Origin: an uncultured Brachyspira sp.
GTDB taxonomy: Bacteria; Spirochaetota; Brachyspiria; Brachyspirales; Brachyspiraceae
Assembly (NCBI RefSeq): GCF_949287625.1
Contig: NZ_CASEGO010000035.1
Coordinates: 1-24,618 of the forward strand
Length of the DNA stretch: 24,618 nucleotides
Direction: 5' to 3'
Position 1 is the first letter of the stretch, and each line of letters starts with the position of its first letter. This document shows positions 7,245 to 14,624 of the stretch, piece after piece. Position numbers and translations under genes: made by a program. The notes beneath the pieces are model-generated. The model worked only from the letters and a program-made list of their open reading frames with translations. It was not told the DNA's origin and searched no databases.

Positions 7245-7868
7245 TTAATTTCCATATTTATTAATTATAGATTCTCTTAACTTCTTAAATTCGGAAACTC
7301 CATCAACTATAAACTTTTCCAATTTAATAGTATCTTTGTAGAAATTTGATTTATCATATAATATATAACACATTATAGTATCCATCAATTCCTCTTCATT
7401 TACAGTATTCCAATCTATACCTACATTTTTTTCTTTCAATATTCTTTCTACTATAATATGAGCTAATTCATGTGCTACAACACATCTTTTTTCAGGAATT
7501 GTCATATTTTTATTTATAAATATAATATCTATATATGACTCCTCATCGGGAGAAAGAAATCCACATATTTTTATATCTTCTTCTTTTATAAATATCTTAT
7601 ACAATGATACACGAGCTACCTGAAGCATCCTTGCATTTCTTACAAATTTTCTTTCATAATCTACAAATCTTTTAAATTCAGATTGTCTGTTTTCAAGAAC
7701 TATATTTTCTATTGCACTATTCCAATGGGATAATAAAGATTTTTCTATATACTTTAGAATTAAATTATCCATAACATTAGATTCTAAATCATCTAATAAT
7801 TTATGATGTTTAGCAATTTCAGTATATCCGCATATATCAGCTATCTTTTTCAATCCCAATTTTGACAT
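7245..7868 (-). CDS. ImmA/IrrE-type metallopeptidase
   Basis: A 207-aa protein with the zinc-protease motif HELAH (about residue 133), preceded by a beta strand containing SYIDIIFINKN and by EKRCVVA. A downstream acidic helix (NEEELMDTIMCYIL) probably supplies the third zinc ligand. This is the layout of the ImmA/IrrE (COG2856) family, whose members cleave repressors such as ImmR or DdrO after DNA damage. The first 100 residues are helical and not recognised. It starts 5 bases after the stop of the 80-aa gene with GAGG as ribosome site inside that gene, so the two are coupled. It lies inside the head module but has its own promoter and terminator, which points to a later insertion. A role in GTA induction is only a suggestion. 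Confidence 0.8.
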   Translation of the reverse strand: MSKLGLKKIADICGYTEIAKHHKLLDDLESNVMDNLILKYIEKSLLSHWNSAIENIVLENRQSEFKRFVDYERKFVRNARMLQVARVSLYKIFIKEEDIKICGFLSPDEESYIDIIFINKNMTIPEKRCVVAHELAHIIVERILKEKNVGIDWNTVNEEELMDTIMCYILYDKSNFYKDTIKLEKFIVDGVSEFKKLRESIINKYGN

Positions 7869-7873
7869 TTTTA

Positions 7874-8116
7874 TTAAAAACCTCTGTACATTCTAACATC
7901 TTCATCTAAAAACATTACTAATATATCATTATATTTTTTTTCTAATGGTACATTACCAAAATACTTTATAGCCTTAGAATTACATGCTTTTGTAAGAGCA
8001 TCTATTTTTGTTTCATAATCATCTTCTTTTATACCCAAAGAATCAAAGTATGCTTCTACTTCTTCTTTTGTAGTGCATTTCTGCAATTCTTCTTTACTAA
8101 AAAGTTTAACCGCCAT
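7874..8116 (-). CDS. small acidic helical partner of the ImmA-like protease
   Basis: An 80-aa protein with no named motif. It is acidic and helical (SKEELQKCTTKEEVEAYF, then KIDALTKACNSKAIKYF) and lacks the helix-turn-helix expected of an ImmR-type repressor. It has an excellent ribosome site, GGAGG, 5 bases before ATG, and is followed by the protease gene after 5 bases. The pair forms a two-gene unit with the promoter at 8190-8217. It may be the substrate, inhibitor or adaptor of the protease. It could instead be a small head protein, but its separate promoter argues against that. Confidence 0.6.
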   Translation of the reverse strand: MAVKLFSKEELQKCTTKEEVEAYFDSLGIKEDDYETKIDALTKACNSKAIKYFGNVPLEKKYNDILVMFLDEDVRMYRGF

Positions 8117-8189
8117 AAATGCCTCCTTAAATGTATTTTAGAAATATCGTAAAATTTTGAAAATTTGAAAGAAATTTATATATAAATAT

Positions 8190-8217
8190 AGTATATACAA
8201 AATTTAATAATTAACAA
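8190..8217 (-). promoter_or_regulatory. promoter of the 80-aa/ImmA operon
   Basis: On the minus strand TTGTTA (8212-8217) and TATACT (8190-8195) are separated by 16 bases. Transcription would start near 8183 and give a leader of about 65 bases. Palindromes GTATATAC overlap the -10 element (8191-8198) and lie just upstream of the -35 element (8220-8227). Confidence 0.55.
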
Positions 8218-8227
8218 CTGTATATAC
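8191..8227. promoter_or_regulatory. paired GTATATAC operator candidates
   Basis: The 8-base palindrome GTATATAC occurs at 8191-8198 and again at 8220-8227, centres 29 bases apart, about three helical turns. One overlaps the -10 box and the other abuts the -35 box of the 80-aa/ImmA promoter. Two identical palindromes bracketing a promoter suggest repressor sites; chance is not excluded in A+T-rich DNA. Confidence 0.4.
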
Positions 8228-8294
8228 GCATAAAAATTTAATATTTAAGAATATCATTACATATCAATTAAACAATAAAAAGATTTTATGATTT

Positions 8295-9536
8295 TTACTC
8301 TGATTTGCTAATTGCAGAATGAGAAACTCTAAAATAGTCACATTCACCTGAAAGTCTTAAACTTTTAAAATTCAAATCAAAATATCTTTTAATAAAACTG
8401 TTGTTAATATAATTGATTATACCAGAAACGATATCGCTTGCCATAAGAACAGCATTGTCCTGAGTAAGTTCTGCCAATGATTTAGTAGCTCCTTTGTTTA
8501 GACCAAGTGCTTTAATATCTACGCCCTTATTTTTAAATAATGCCGAAAGCATGCTGTCTCTAAAATTATACCATTCATTAGCATCAATACTTTCTATCTT
8601 TTCTATCTTACCATATTTGGAGATAAAAATTCCGCCTCCGTTATTTACGAAATTTCTTATCTCTCTCTCTGCCTCCTTACGCTTTGAATCATTAAGCTCG
8701 GTATTTGCTATAAAATTAAAACTATGCTCGCCTATATTTTTTAAATTGCGGTTAAAACTATTATCCATAGATTCTAAAATCTGCCAAAGCGAATATGCAC
8801 TGTATAAAAAAGGCTTTCCTATAATGTCGCCTTCAATGCTTCCATAACTTGCATAACCTGCTAAAGCTAAATCAAAATCTATATTTACAATACTTGCTTC
8901 ATCATCACTATACAAACTATTAAAAATTTCTTTACGGCTCTTTATAATACTTATGCTTTTGATTTCATCGCTGTCATTTTCATCAAAATTGAATCTGTAT
9001 ATTGAAGAAGGATCATAATATTTAAATCCTCTAAGTCCGTCAAGTCTTCCCTTAAATCCGTAAGCCTTTGCAGATACTACTTCAAGTTTCGGAGTAAAAA
9101 AACAAAATCCGTAAACCAAAGCATTATAAGTAACATTAACTATTAAGTTTTTAAGTCCGCCAGACCTTTCAAACTGATTTATAAAAAAATTATAAGCGTT
9201 ATTTACTCTTTCATTATCCTCACATTCTTTGGGCTTTTCTACAAAATAATCAAAAGAATTAATAACTCCTCTGTAAAACTGAAGTATAGGCTCAAGATAA
9301 ATAGAACTCTCCATTCTCTTGCAGGTTAATGCCCATTTATGAGGAAATGAAAAATCATCGCTCTCATCTCCTCTATTTGACATTACATTCGGAATGCCAG
9401 AATTATAACTGCTTGTAGATATTCTGTTTAATTCATCATTTAATTTTTCTATCTCTCTGTTTTTATCTTTTAATTTATTATCATATTCTTCAATAATTTT
9501 TTCTATTTGTGACTGTTTATTTTCTATATTTTGCAT
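8295..9536 (-). CDS. hvp45: GTA/phage portal protein (DUF935/Mu gp29-like)
   Basis: A 413-aa protein (about 47 kDa) that starts with a coiled coil (about residues 5-40: IEKIIEEYDNKLKDKNREIE). The body has the portal pattern seen in Mu gp29-type proteins: a helical KWALTCKRMESSIYLEPIL segment (about 67-86), the LVYGFCFFTPKLEVV strand (about 140), a FKYYDPSSIYRF segment (about 170), and a late helical region with LGLNKGATKSLAELTQ (about 345-360). The portal ring is the DNA entry point and the head-tail joint. It heads the module and is divergent from mod. Its size fits Hvp45 of VSH-1; the symbol is inferred from size and position. The ribosome site AAGG is weak, and a shared box lies about 40-60 bases upstream. 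Confidence 0.75.
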   Translation of the reverse strand: MQNIENKQSQIEKIIEEYDNKLKDKNREIEKLNDELNRISTSSYNSGIPNVMSNRGDESDDFSFPHKWALTCKRMESSIYLEPILQFYRGVINSFDYFVEKPKECEDNERVNNAYNFFINQFERSGGLKNLIVNVTYNALVYGFCFFTPKLEVVSAKAYGFKGRLDGLRGFKYYDPSSIYRFNFDENDSDEIKSISIIKSRKEIFNSLYSDDEASIVNIDFDLALAGYASYGSIEGDIIGKPFLYSAYSLWQILESMDNSFNRNLKNIGEHSFNFIANTELNDSKRKEAEREIRNFVNNGGGIFISKYGKIEKIESIDANEWYNFRDSMLSALFKNKGVDIKALGLNKGATKSLAELTQDNAVLMASDIVSGIINYINNSFIKRYFDLNFKSLRLSGECDYFRVSHSAISKSE

Positions 9537-9574
9537 AAATAAAAACCTTAAAAATTAATCTTTATATTAATAAT

Positions 9575-9598
9575 AAAAAATATAAGTGATTATAAGTT
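9575..9598 (-). promoter_or_regulatory. GTA intergenic box, copy 3 (upstream of portal gene)
   Basis: On the minus strand this reads ACTTATAATCACTTATAT followed by a T run, differing at one position from the cores at 6859-6888 and 7151-7180. It sits about 40-60 bases before the portal start codon, oriented toward it. Confidence 0.5.
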
Positions 9599-9631
9599 TT
9601 TATTTAATTAGTAATAAACTCAATTTAAAAT

Positions 9632-9643
9632 ACGCACGGTAAG
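9632..9643. repeat. left member of a 12-bp inverted pair flanking the R-M cassette
   Basis: acgcacggtaag at 9632-9643 matches the reverse complement of 14596-14607 (ctaaccgtgcgt) at 11 of 12 positions. The pair brackets the mod-res genes exactly. It is too short to call an attachment site, and similar motifs may be common in this genome. Confidence 0.3.
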
Positions 9644-9765
9644 AAAAATAAATTTATTTTCAACATAATCAACCTCTATTATTGTAATATATATTTTGAT
9701 TTAAAGTAATTCATTATTATATCCGAGAATATCAAATTTAACATAATATTAAATAGGGTTAAAAT

Positions 9766-11769
9766 ATGAGTAATATACATATTTATTTACGAGATTTTTT
9801 TTCAAAAAATAGTGACTATTTATCTGAAAATAATGAATTATTAATATCAAAGATTGTTGAAGATTCAAGAGTATATGATAAAAAAATTATAAAATTACTT
9901 TTGAGTGATAGAAGATGTAAAGATTATTTTTTTGAAGATTTAGAAGGAGTAACTATTTTTAAGTCAGAAGAGTTTAGAACGTGTATTAATGATGCTAGGT
10001 TTTTAGGAAATAGTTTTACAAAATATATTAATAAAATAGGACTTATTAACTCTAATACGGAAAGATTTATAATGAATGAAGATCACATAGTGCTTAATTA
10101 CCCTTATAAAGATTGTGTATTAGATGGAGGTATGACTAAAGAAGAAACTAAACGTATTAATAGAAAGGAGACAATGATAAATGAAGTATTATTTAAAGAA
10201 GATATTCATTTATTAAAAACTCCAAAAGCGTTTTGTAATTTTAAAAAGGTAAGTCTAGTAGACGGAGAAGCTGTAGAAAAAGAAATAGATAATATTATTG
10301 GAAATGAGAATTTTTTAATAAATGGTAATAATTTTGCTGGTCTTTGTTCTCTTAAAGAAAGATTTGGAGGAAAGATAAAACTAATATATATAGACCCTCC
10401 TTATAATACAGGTAATGATAGCTTTAGTTATAATGATAAGTTTAATCATAGCACTTGGCTTGTTTTTATGAAAGACAGACTAAGATTAGCAAAAGATCTA
10501 CTAAGCGATGACGGAGCAATATTCGTACAATGTGATGACAACGAACAGGCATATCTAAAAGTATTAATGGACGAGATATTTGGGAGAGAAAATTATTTGA
10601 GAGTAATTAGTATTAAGAAAAAGCAAGCAGCAGGAGTTGGTCAGGATGCTATTATTTTAGATGTTGTAGAATTTATATTGGTTTACTCTAAATATAAAGA
10701 TAAGTTAAATTATAATAAATATTATATAGATATGGAATTTAATGATAAACAAATGAGAAATTATAAGAATTATTTTAAAATTAATTCAGAGCAATTAATT
10801 AAAAAAGATATTGATAAAAAGGGAAATGAAATAAATATATATAAGCTTGAATATATAATAGATTCAGTTAAAGAAAAAACTCATGAAGAATTTATAAAAA
10901 ATTTTGATTATCACTTTACAACATATAATCCTCAAAGCACTTTTGCTAAAAGAATAATTAGTGAAATAGATAAAGATTTTTATATGGTTAAATATAAGCC
11001 TATAAGAGGAAAAAATAAAAACAAAGAAACTACTATCTTTTTTTATAAGAAAAGAATAGTACAAATGCTTAATAATATATCTTATATAGAAAATAATAAA
11101 ATTATTAAGAGACAAATAATTGATAATTTTTGGTCTGATATGTCGTGGGATACTATAGGTAATCAAGGTAAAATACTATTTAATAATGGTAAAAAACCTG
11201 AGTCTTTAATAGAAAGAATTATTCAGATAGCAACTAATGAAAATGACATTGTTTTAGACTTCTTTGCTGGTTCTGGAACTACTCTTGCTGTGGCTCATAA
11301 ACTTAATAGAAGATATATTGGTATAGAACAAATATATAATCAGTTTGAACTTTCTAAAAAGAGATTAAAAAATGTTATAGAAGGTGAACAGACAGGTATA
11401 TCTAAAAAAGTTAATTGGAATGGCGGAGGAGAATTTATTTATTGTGAGATTGCTAAATATAATGAAACTTGGAAAGAACAAATTAAGAATATTAAAGATA
11501 ATAAAGATTTTGAAGATTTATTTAATAAAATGAAACATAAATCTGTTATTAATCATAGATTAAAAATAGACTATTTTGAAAATACAAAACTTATGACCGA
11601 TGATACTGATTTTCTTAATCTAGATCTTGATGAAAAGAAAAATATTTTATTGAATATATTAGATAAAAACATGTTCTATGTCCCTTTTTCTGAAAGGTAT
11701 GATAAAAATTTCAATTTGAATAAAAATGATATAAAGCTATCAGAAGAATTTTACTTTAAAATTAAATAG
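9766..11769 (+). CDS. mod: type III restriction-modification methyltransferase Mod
   Basis: A 667-aa DNA adenine-N6 methyltransferase, the modification and recognition subunit of a type III system. Catalytic motif DPPYNTGND starts at D210, and the AdoMet-binding motif DFFAGSGTT at D498. This catalytic-before-cofactor order is that of the beta class, as expected for Mod. The variable target-recognition region lies between (about 280-460). The first 190 residues are helical and typical of these proteins, which are usually 600-700 aa, so it looks complete. Its ribosome site (AGGG) is weak; a TTGATT/TATATC pair at 9696-9723 with a 16-base spacer may be its promoter. res starts 8 bases downstream. 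The cassette is on the opposite strand from its neighbours and even more A+T-rich, suggesting transfer. I see no simple repeat in the gene that would make it phase-variable. Confidence 0.93.
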   Translation: MSNIHIYLRDFFSKNSDYLSENNELLISKIVEDSRVYDKKIIKLLLSDRRCKDYFFEDLEGVTIFKSEEFRTCINDARFLGNSFTKYINKIGLINSNTERFIMNEDHIVLNYPYKDCVLDGGMTKEETKRINRKETMINEVLFKEDIHLLKTPKAFCNFKKVSLVDGEAVEKEIDNIIGNENFLINGNNFAGLCSLKERFGGKIKLIYIDPPYNTGNDSFSYNDKFNHSTWLVFMKDRLRLAKDLLSDDGAIFVQCDDNEQAYLKVLMDEIFGRENYLRVISIKKKQAAGVGQDAIILDVVEFILVYSKYKDKLNYNKYYIDMEFNDKQMRNYKNYFKINSEQLIKKDIDKKGNEINIYKLEYIIDSVKEKTHEEFIKNFDYHFTTYNPQSTFAKRIISEIDKDFYMVKYKPIRGKNKNKETTIFFYKKRIVQMLNNISYIENNKIIKRQIIDNFWSDMSWDTIGNQGKILFNNGKKPESLIERIIQIATNENDIVLDFFAGSGTTLAVAHKLNRRYIGIEQIYNQFELSKKRLKNVIEGEQTGISKKVNWNGGGEFIYCEIAKYNETWKEQIKNIKDNKDFEDLFNKMKHKSVINHRLKIDYFENTKLMTDDTDFLNLDLDEKKNILLNILDKNMFYVPFSERYDKNFNLNKNDIKLSEEFYFKIK

Positions 11770-11777
11770 GACTATAT

Positions 11778-13397
11778 ATGATATTGCAACAAAAAATCAA
11801 AGAAGAGTTTGGAAACAAATATATAGAAAAAATAGAAATACCAAAATCTATTTTAAATAATATTAAATATCCTCTAAGAGAATATCAAAAAGAAGCACTG
11901 CAATATTTTATATTATATACAAATGAGTATGTAAATATAGAAAATCAGAATAAGCATCTTATGTTTAATATGGCTACTGGAAGCGGTAAAACTCTTATTA
12001 TGGCTTCTTTAATTCTTTACCTGTATGAAAAAGGTTATAGAAATTTTATTTTCTGTGTAAGCTTAACTAATATTATTGAAAAAACTAAAAATAATTTTTT
12101 TGACTATAATGGCAATAAGTATCTATTTAAACCTAATATTAAAATTAATAATATAGACGTAAATATTAAAGAATCTTTTTATTTTGATGATGATAAATAC
12201 AATATAAATATCTTTATAACTACAATTCAATCTCTTCATAGTATGTTTAATGAAGAAAGAGAAAATGCTCTTACATTTGAAGATTTAAAAGATAAGGAAA
12301 TAGTAATATTGGCAGATGAAGCTCATCATTTTAATTCAGAAACTTCAAAAGCTACTTCTTATTCACAAAGTGTAATGTTTGATGATGAAAATAATTATAC
12401 TCCAAAAACAAAATCTGCAAGCTGGGAAAACACCATAAAAGCAATTTTAAATCTAAATAAAAATAATTATCTATTAGAGTTTACAGCTACTTTGGACTAT
12501 AACAATATAAACATTAAAGAAAAATATGAAGATAAAATTATTTATAAATATGATTTAATACATTTTAGAAAGGATTTATATTCTAAAGAAATTAATATTC
12601 TTCAAAATGATGTAGATAATAAATACTTAATGCTTGGAGCTGTTATTCTAAGTGAATATAGAAGAGAAATTGCAAATGATAATAAAATTAATATAAAACC
12701 TGTTATATTATTTAAATCTGATAAATTAGTAAAAAAGTCATTTGAAAATCAAGTAATTTTTAATGAATTAATAGATAACTTAACTATTAAAGATATAGAA
12801 ATGTTGGAAAAATCTGATGAAGATAATAATGATATTCTTAATAAGGCTATTAAATATTTTAAAAATAAATATAAGAACTTTGATGACTTTATTATTAGAA
12901 TAAAAGAAGAGTTTAAAATAGAAAATCAATTAACAACTAATTTTGATGAAGAAAAAAAGACTAAAAATAAGGGAAATGAGTATGAAGAGAATATAAAAAA
13001 AATGACAGTGAAAGAAAAAAAGCAATTATTATTAGAAAATAAATTATTAAATACATTAGAAAATGATGATAATCCCATACGTGCTATTTTTAGTGTAAAT
13101 AAATTAAATGAAGGCTGGGATGTATTAAATCTTTTCGACATAGTGAGGTTATATAATTTCAGAGATGCCGATTACAAAAAAAATAAGCAAGGTAAATCTA
13201 TATTTGGTAAAACTACGATAAGTGAGGCTCAATTAATAGGTAGAGGGGCAAGATATTACCCCATCAAATTAGATATTGATGGAAATGATGAGCGTACTTA
13301 TAAGAGAAAATATGACAATGATTTAAATAATGACAAAAGAATATTAGAAACACTTTATTACCATAGCACAAAAATAGTAAATATATTTATGAGATAA
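11778..13397 (+). CDS. res: type III restriction subunit Res, N-terminal part (frameshifted)
   Basis: A 539-aa open frame holding the helicase/translocase half of Res. Walker A MATGSGKT is at 65-72, the DEAH box (ADEAHHF) at 180-183, FTAT (motif III) at 235-238 and motif VI QLIGRGARYYP at 485-495. All motor motifs are intact. After HSTK (residue 532) the frame ends in seven unrelated residues and a stop. Adding one base in the A run at 13370-13374 restores a continuous protein into the next frame. Res works with Mod to cut DNA beside unmethylated sites using ATP; this part alone has no nuclease domain. It follows mod by 8 bases with no separate promoter visible. Confidence 0.85.
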   Translation: MILQQKIKEEFGNKYIEKIEIPKSILNNIKYPLREYQKEALQYFILYTNEYVNIENQNKHLMFNMATGSGKTLIMASLILYLYEKGYRNFIFCVSLTNIIEKTKNNFFDYNGNKYLFKPNIKINNIDVNIKESFYFDDDKYNINIFITTIQSLHSMFNEERENALTFEDLKDKEIVILADEAHHFNSETSKATSYSQSVMFDDENNYTPKTKSASWENTIKAILNLNKNNYLLEFTATLDYNNINIKEKYEDKIIYKYDLIHFRKDLYSKEINILQNDVDNKYLMLGAVILSEYRREIANDNKINIKPVILFKSDKLVKKSFENQVIFNELIDNLTIKDIEMLEKSDEDNNDILNKAIKYFKNKYKNFDDFIIRIKEEFKIENQLTTNFDEEKKTKNKGNEYEENIKKMTVKEKKQLLLENKLLNTLENDDNPIRAIFSVNKLNEGWDVLNLFDIVRLYNFRDADYKKNKQGKSIFGKTTISEAQLIGRGARYYPIKLDIDGNDERTYKRKYDNDLNNDKRILETLYYHSTKIVNIFMR

Positions 13398-13456
13398 AAG
13401 AGGCTTTAAGGGATTTAGGTCTTATTGAACAAGAAACATATGATAATAAAGAGTTT

Positions 13457-14515
13457 ATGCTTAAAGATAAACTGAAATCTTTTGCAAAAAATAATTATGT
13501 ATTTTCAAACAGTCTTGAAGAAAAAATAAAAATATACAATGGGGAAAAAACATTTTTTGGATATAAAAAAACATTTGATGAAGTAGTTGAACTATTATAT
13601 AAAGAAGAGTTTAAACATGAATGTAAAACTTTTTCAAGAAAATATGAAAAGATTGTATTTGAAAAAAGTAGTAATTATGAACCTATAGAATCTATGGGTA
13701 AAATTACATCTGTAACTTTGAAAGAAATACCAATGCACATAAAACTATATTCTTGGTATAAGCAAAATTATTCATTTTCTGATTTAACTATAGAAATTAA
13801 TTCTATAGTTGATTTATTAAATAATATAAATATAGAAAATAAACCTTTTAAATTCTTTAATCTTACAAAAGAAAATAAGGATAAAGAATATGAACTATTT
13901 TTAACAGAAATCTTTTTCCCAAAATTTATTCATATAATAAAAACAACTTTTAATGAATATTACGGCAGTAAAATATTTAAACCTATTACCATAGATAAAG
14001 CATTTCCAAAGAAAATAAAAAAAGTATATCATAAAGATATAAAAGAAAAATTTGAAAGTATGGAAAAAATAAAGTATTATGCTCAAAATTTTTTATATTC
14101 AGACAGTAGATTGGAAATAGATTTTGCAGTAAATACAATGAATGAAATAGTATCATATTTAGAAGAGAAAGGATATACTGATATTTATCTTATTAGAAAT
14201 GACCAAGATTTAGCAATATATAACTTTGATGATGGTAAGGCATTTTATCCTGACTTCATTTTAATATGTAGTAAAAATAATAAAACTATTAATTATCAGG
14301 TATTTTTAGAAACAAAAGGAGGTCATATTAAGTATAATCCAGAAGAAAAAAGAAAAGAAGAATTTTTAATTTCATTAAAAAATAGTATTAGTTTAAATCC
14401 AAAAGATATTTTTGAATTTAACACGAATGAATATAAAATTACAGGTATGCCATTTTTTACAAACATAGATAATACTAGTGATTGGATTAAATGCTTTAAA
14501 GAAGAAATTAATTAA
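13457..14515 (+). CDS. res: type III restriction subunit Res, C-terminal remnant with nuclease domain
   Basis: A 352-aa open frame continuing Res in the next reading frame; coding similarity starts earlier, from about 13375, but the first ATG is at 13457. It contains the PD-(D/E)XK nuclease site: YPDFI with D at residue 826 and FLETKGGH with E845 and K847, numbered in the rejoined protein. No convincing ribosome site precedes the ATG, so the fragment is probably not made unless ribosomes slip. The rejoined gene 11778-14515 plus one base is exactly 913 codons, a normal Res length. Confidence 0.8.
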   Translation: MLKDKLKSFAKNNYVFSNSLEEKIKIYNGEKTFFGYKKTFDEVVELLYKEEFKHECKTFSRKYEKIVFEKSSNYEPIESMGKITSVTLKEIPMHIKLYSWYKQNYSFSDLTIEINSIVDLLNNINIENKPFKFFNLTKENKDKEYELFLTEIFFPKFIHIIKTTFNEYYGSKIFKPITIDKAFPKKIKKVYHKDIKEKFESMEKIKYYAQNFLYSDSRLEIDFAVNTMNEIVSYLEEKGYTDIYLIRNDQDLAIYNFDDGKAFYPDFILICSKNNKTINYQVFLETKGGHIKYNPEEKRKEEFLISLKNSISLNPKDIFEFNTNEYKITGMPFFTNIDNTSDWIKCFKEEIN

Positions 14516-14595
14516 TTTATAAACATACACTCAAATAATTATTTAATTCTATAATAAAATGTGAATTAAAATTCTTACTATAAATAAAATATTGC

Positions 14596-14607
14596 TAACC
14601 GTGCGTT
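14596..14607. repeat. right member of the inverted pair flanking the R-M cassette
   Basis: ctaaccgtgcgt at 14596-14607 is the reverse complement, with one mismatch, of 9632-9643. It lies between the end of res and the end of the DUF2828 gene. Confidence 0.3.
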
Positions 14608-14624
14608 AAATATAATTCTATTTA

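Larger units (their letters stand above)
11778..14515 (+). pseudogene. res: res, whole gene interrupted by a single-base deletion
   Basis: The span covers both Res fragments. The lesion is within or next to aaaaa at 13370-13374. With one extra A the reading continues STKNSKYIYEIKEALRDLG with no further stop. Either restriction is inactive and Mod is an orphan methyltransferase, or the run is a slip site or a sequencing error. Confidence 0.75.

Noticed and set aside
9766..11769. Phase-variable mod
   Set aside because: No simple tandem repeat is visible in the gene or near its start; the lesion is in res instead.
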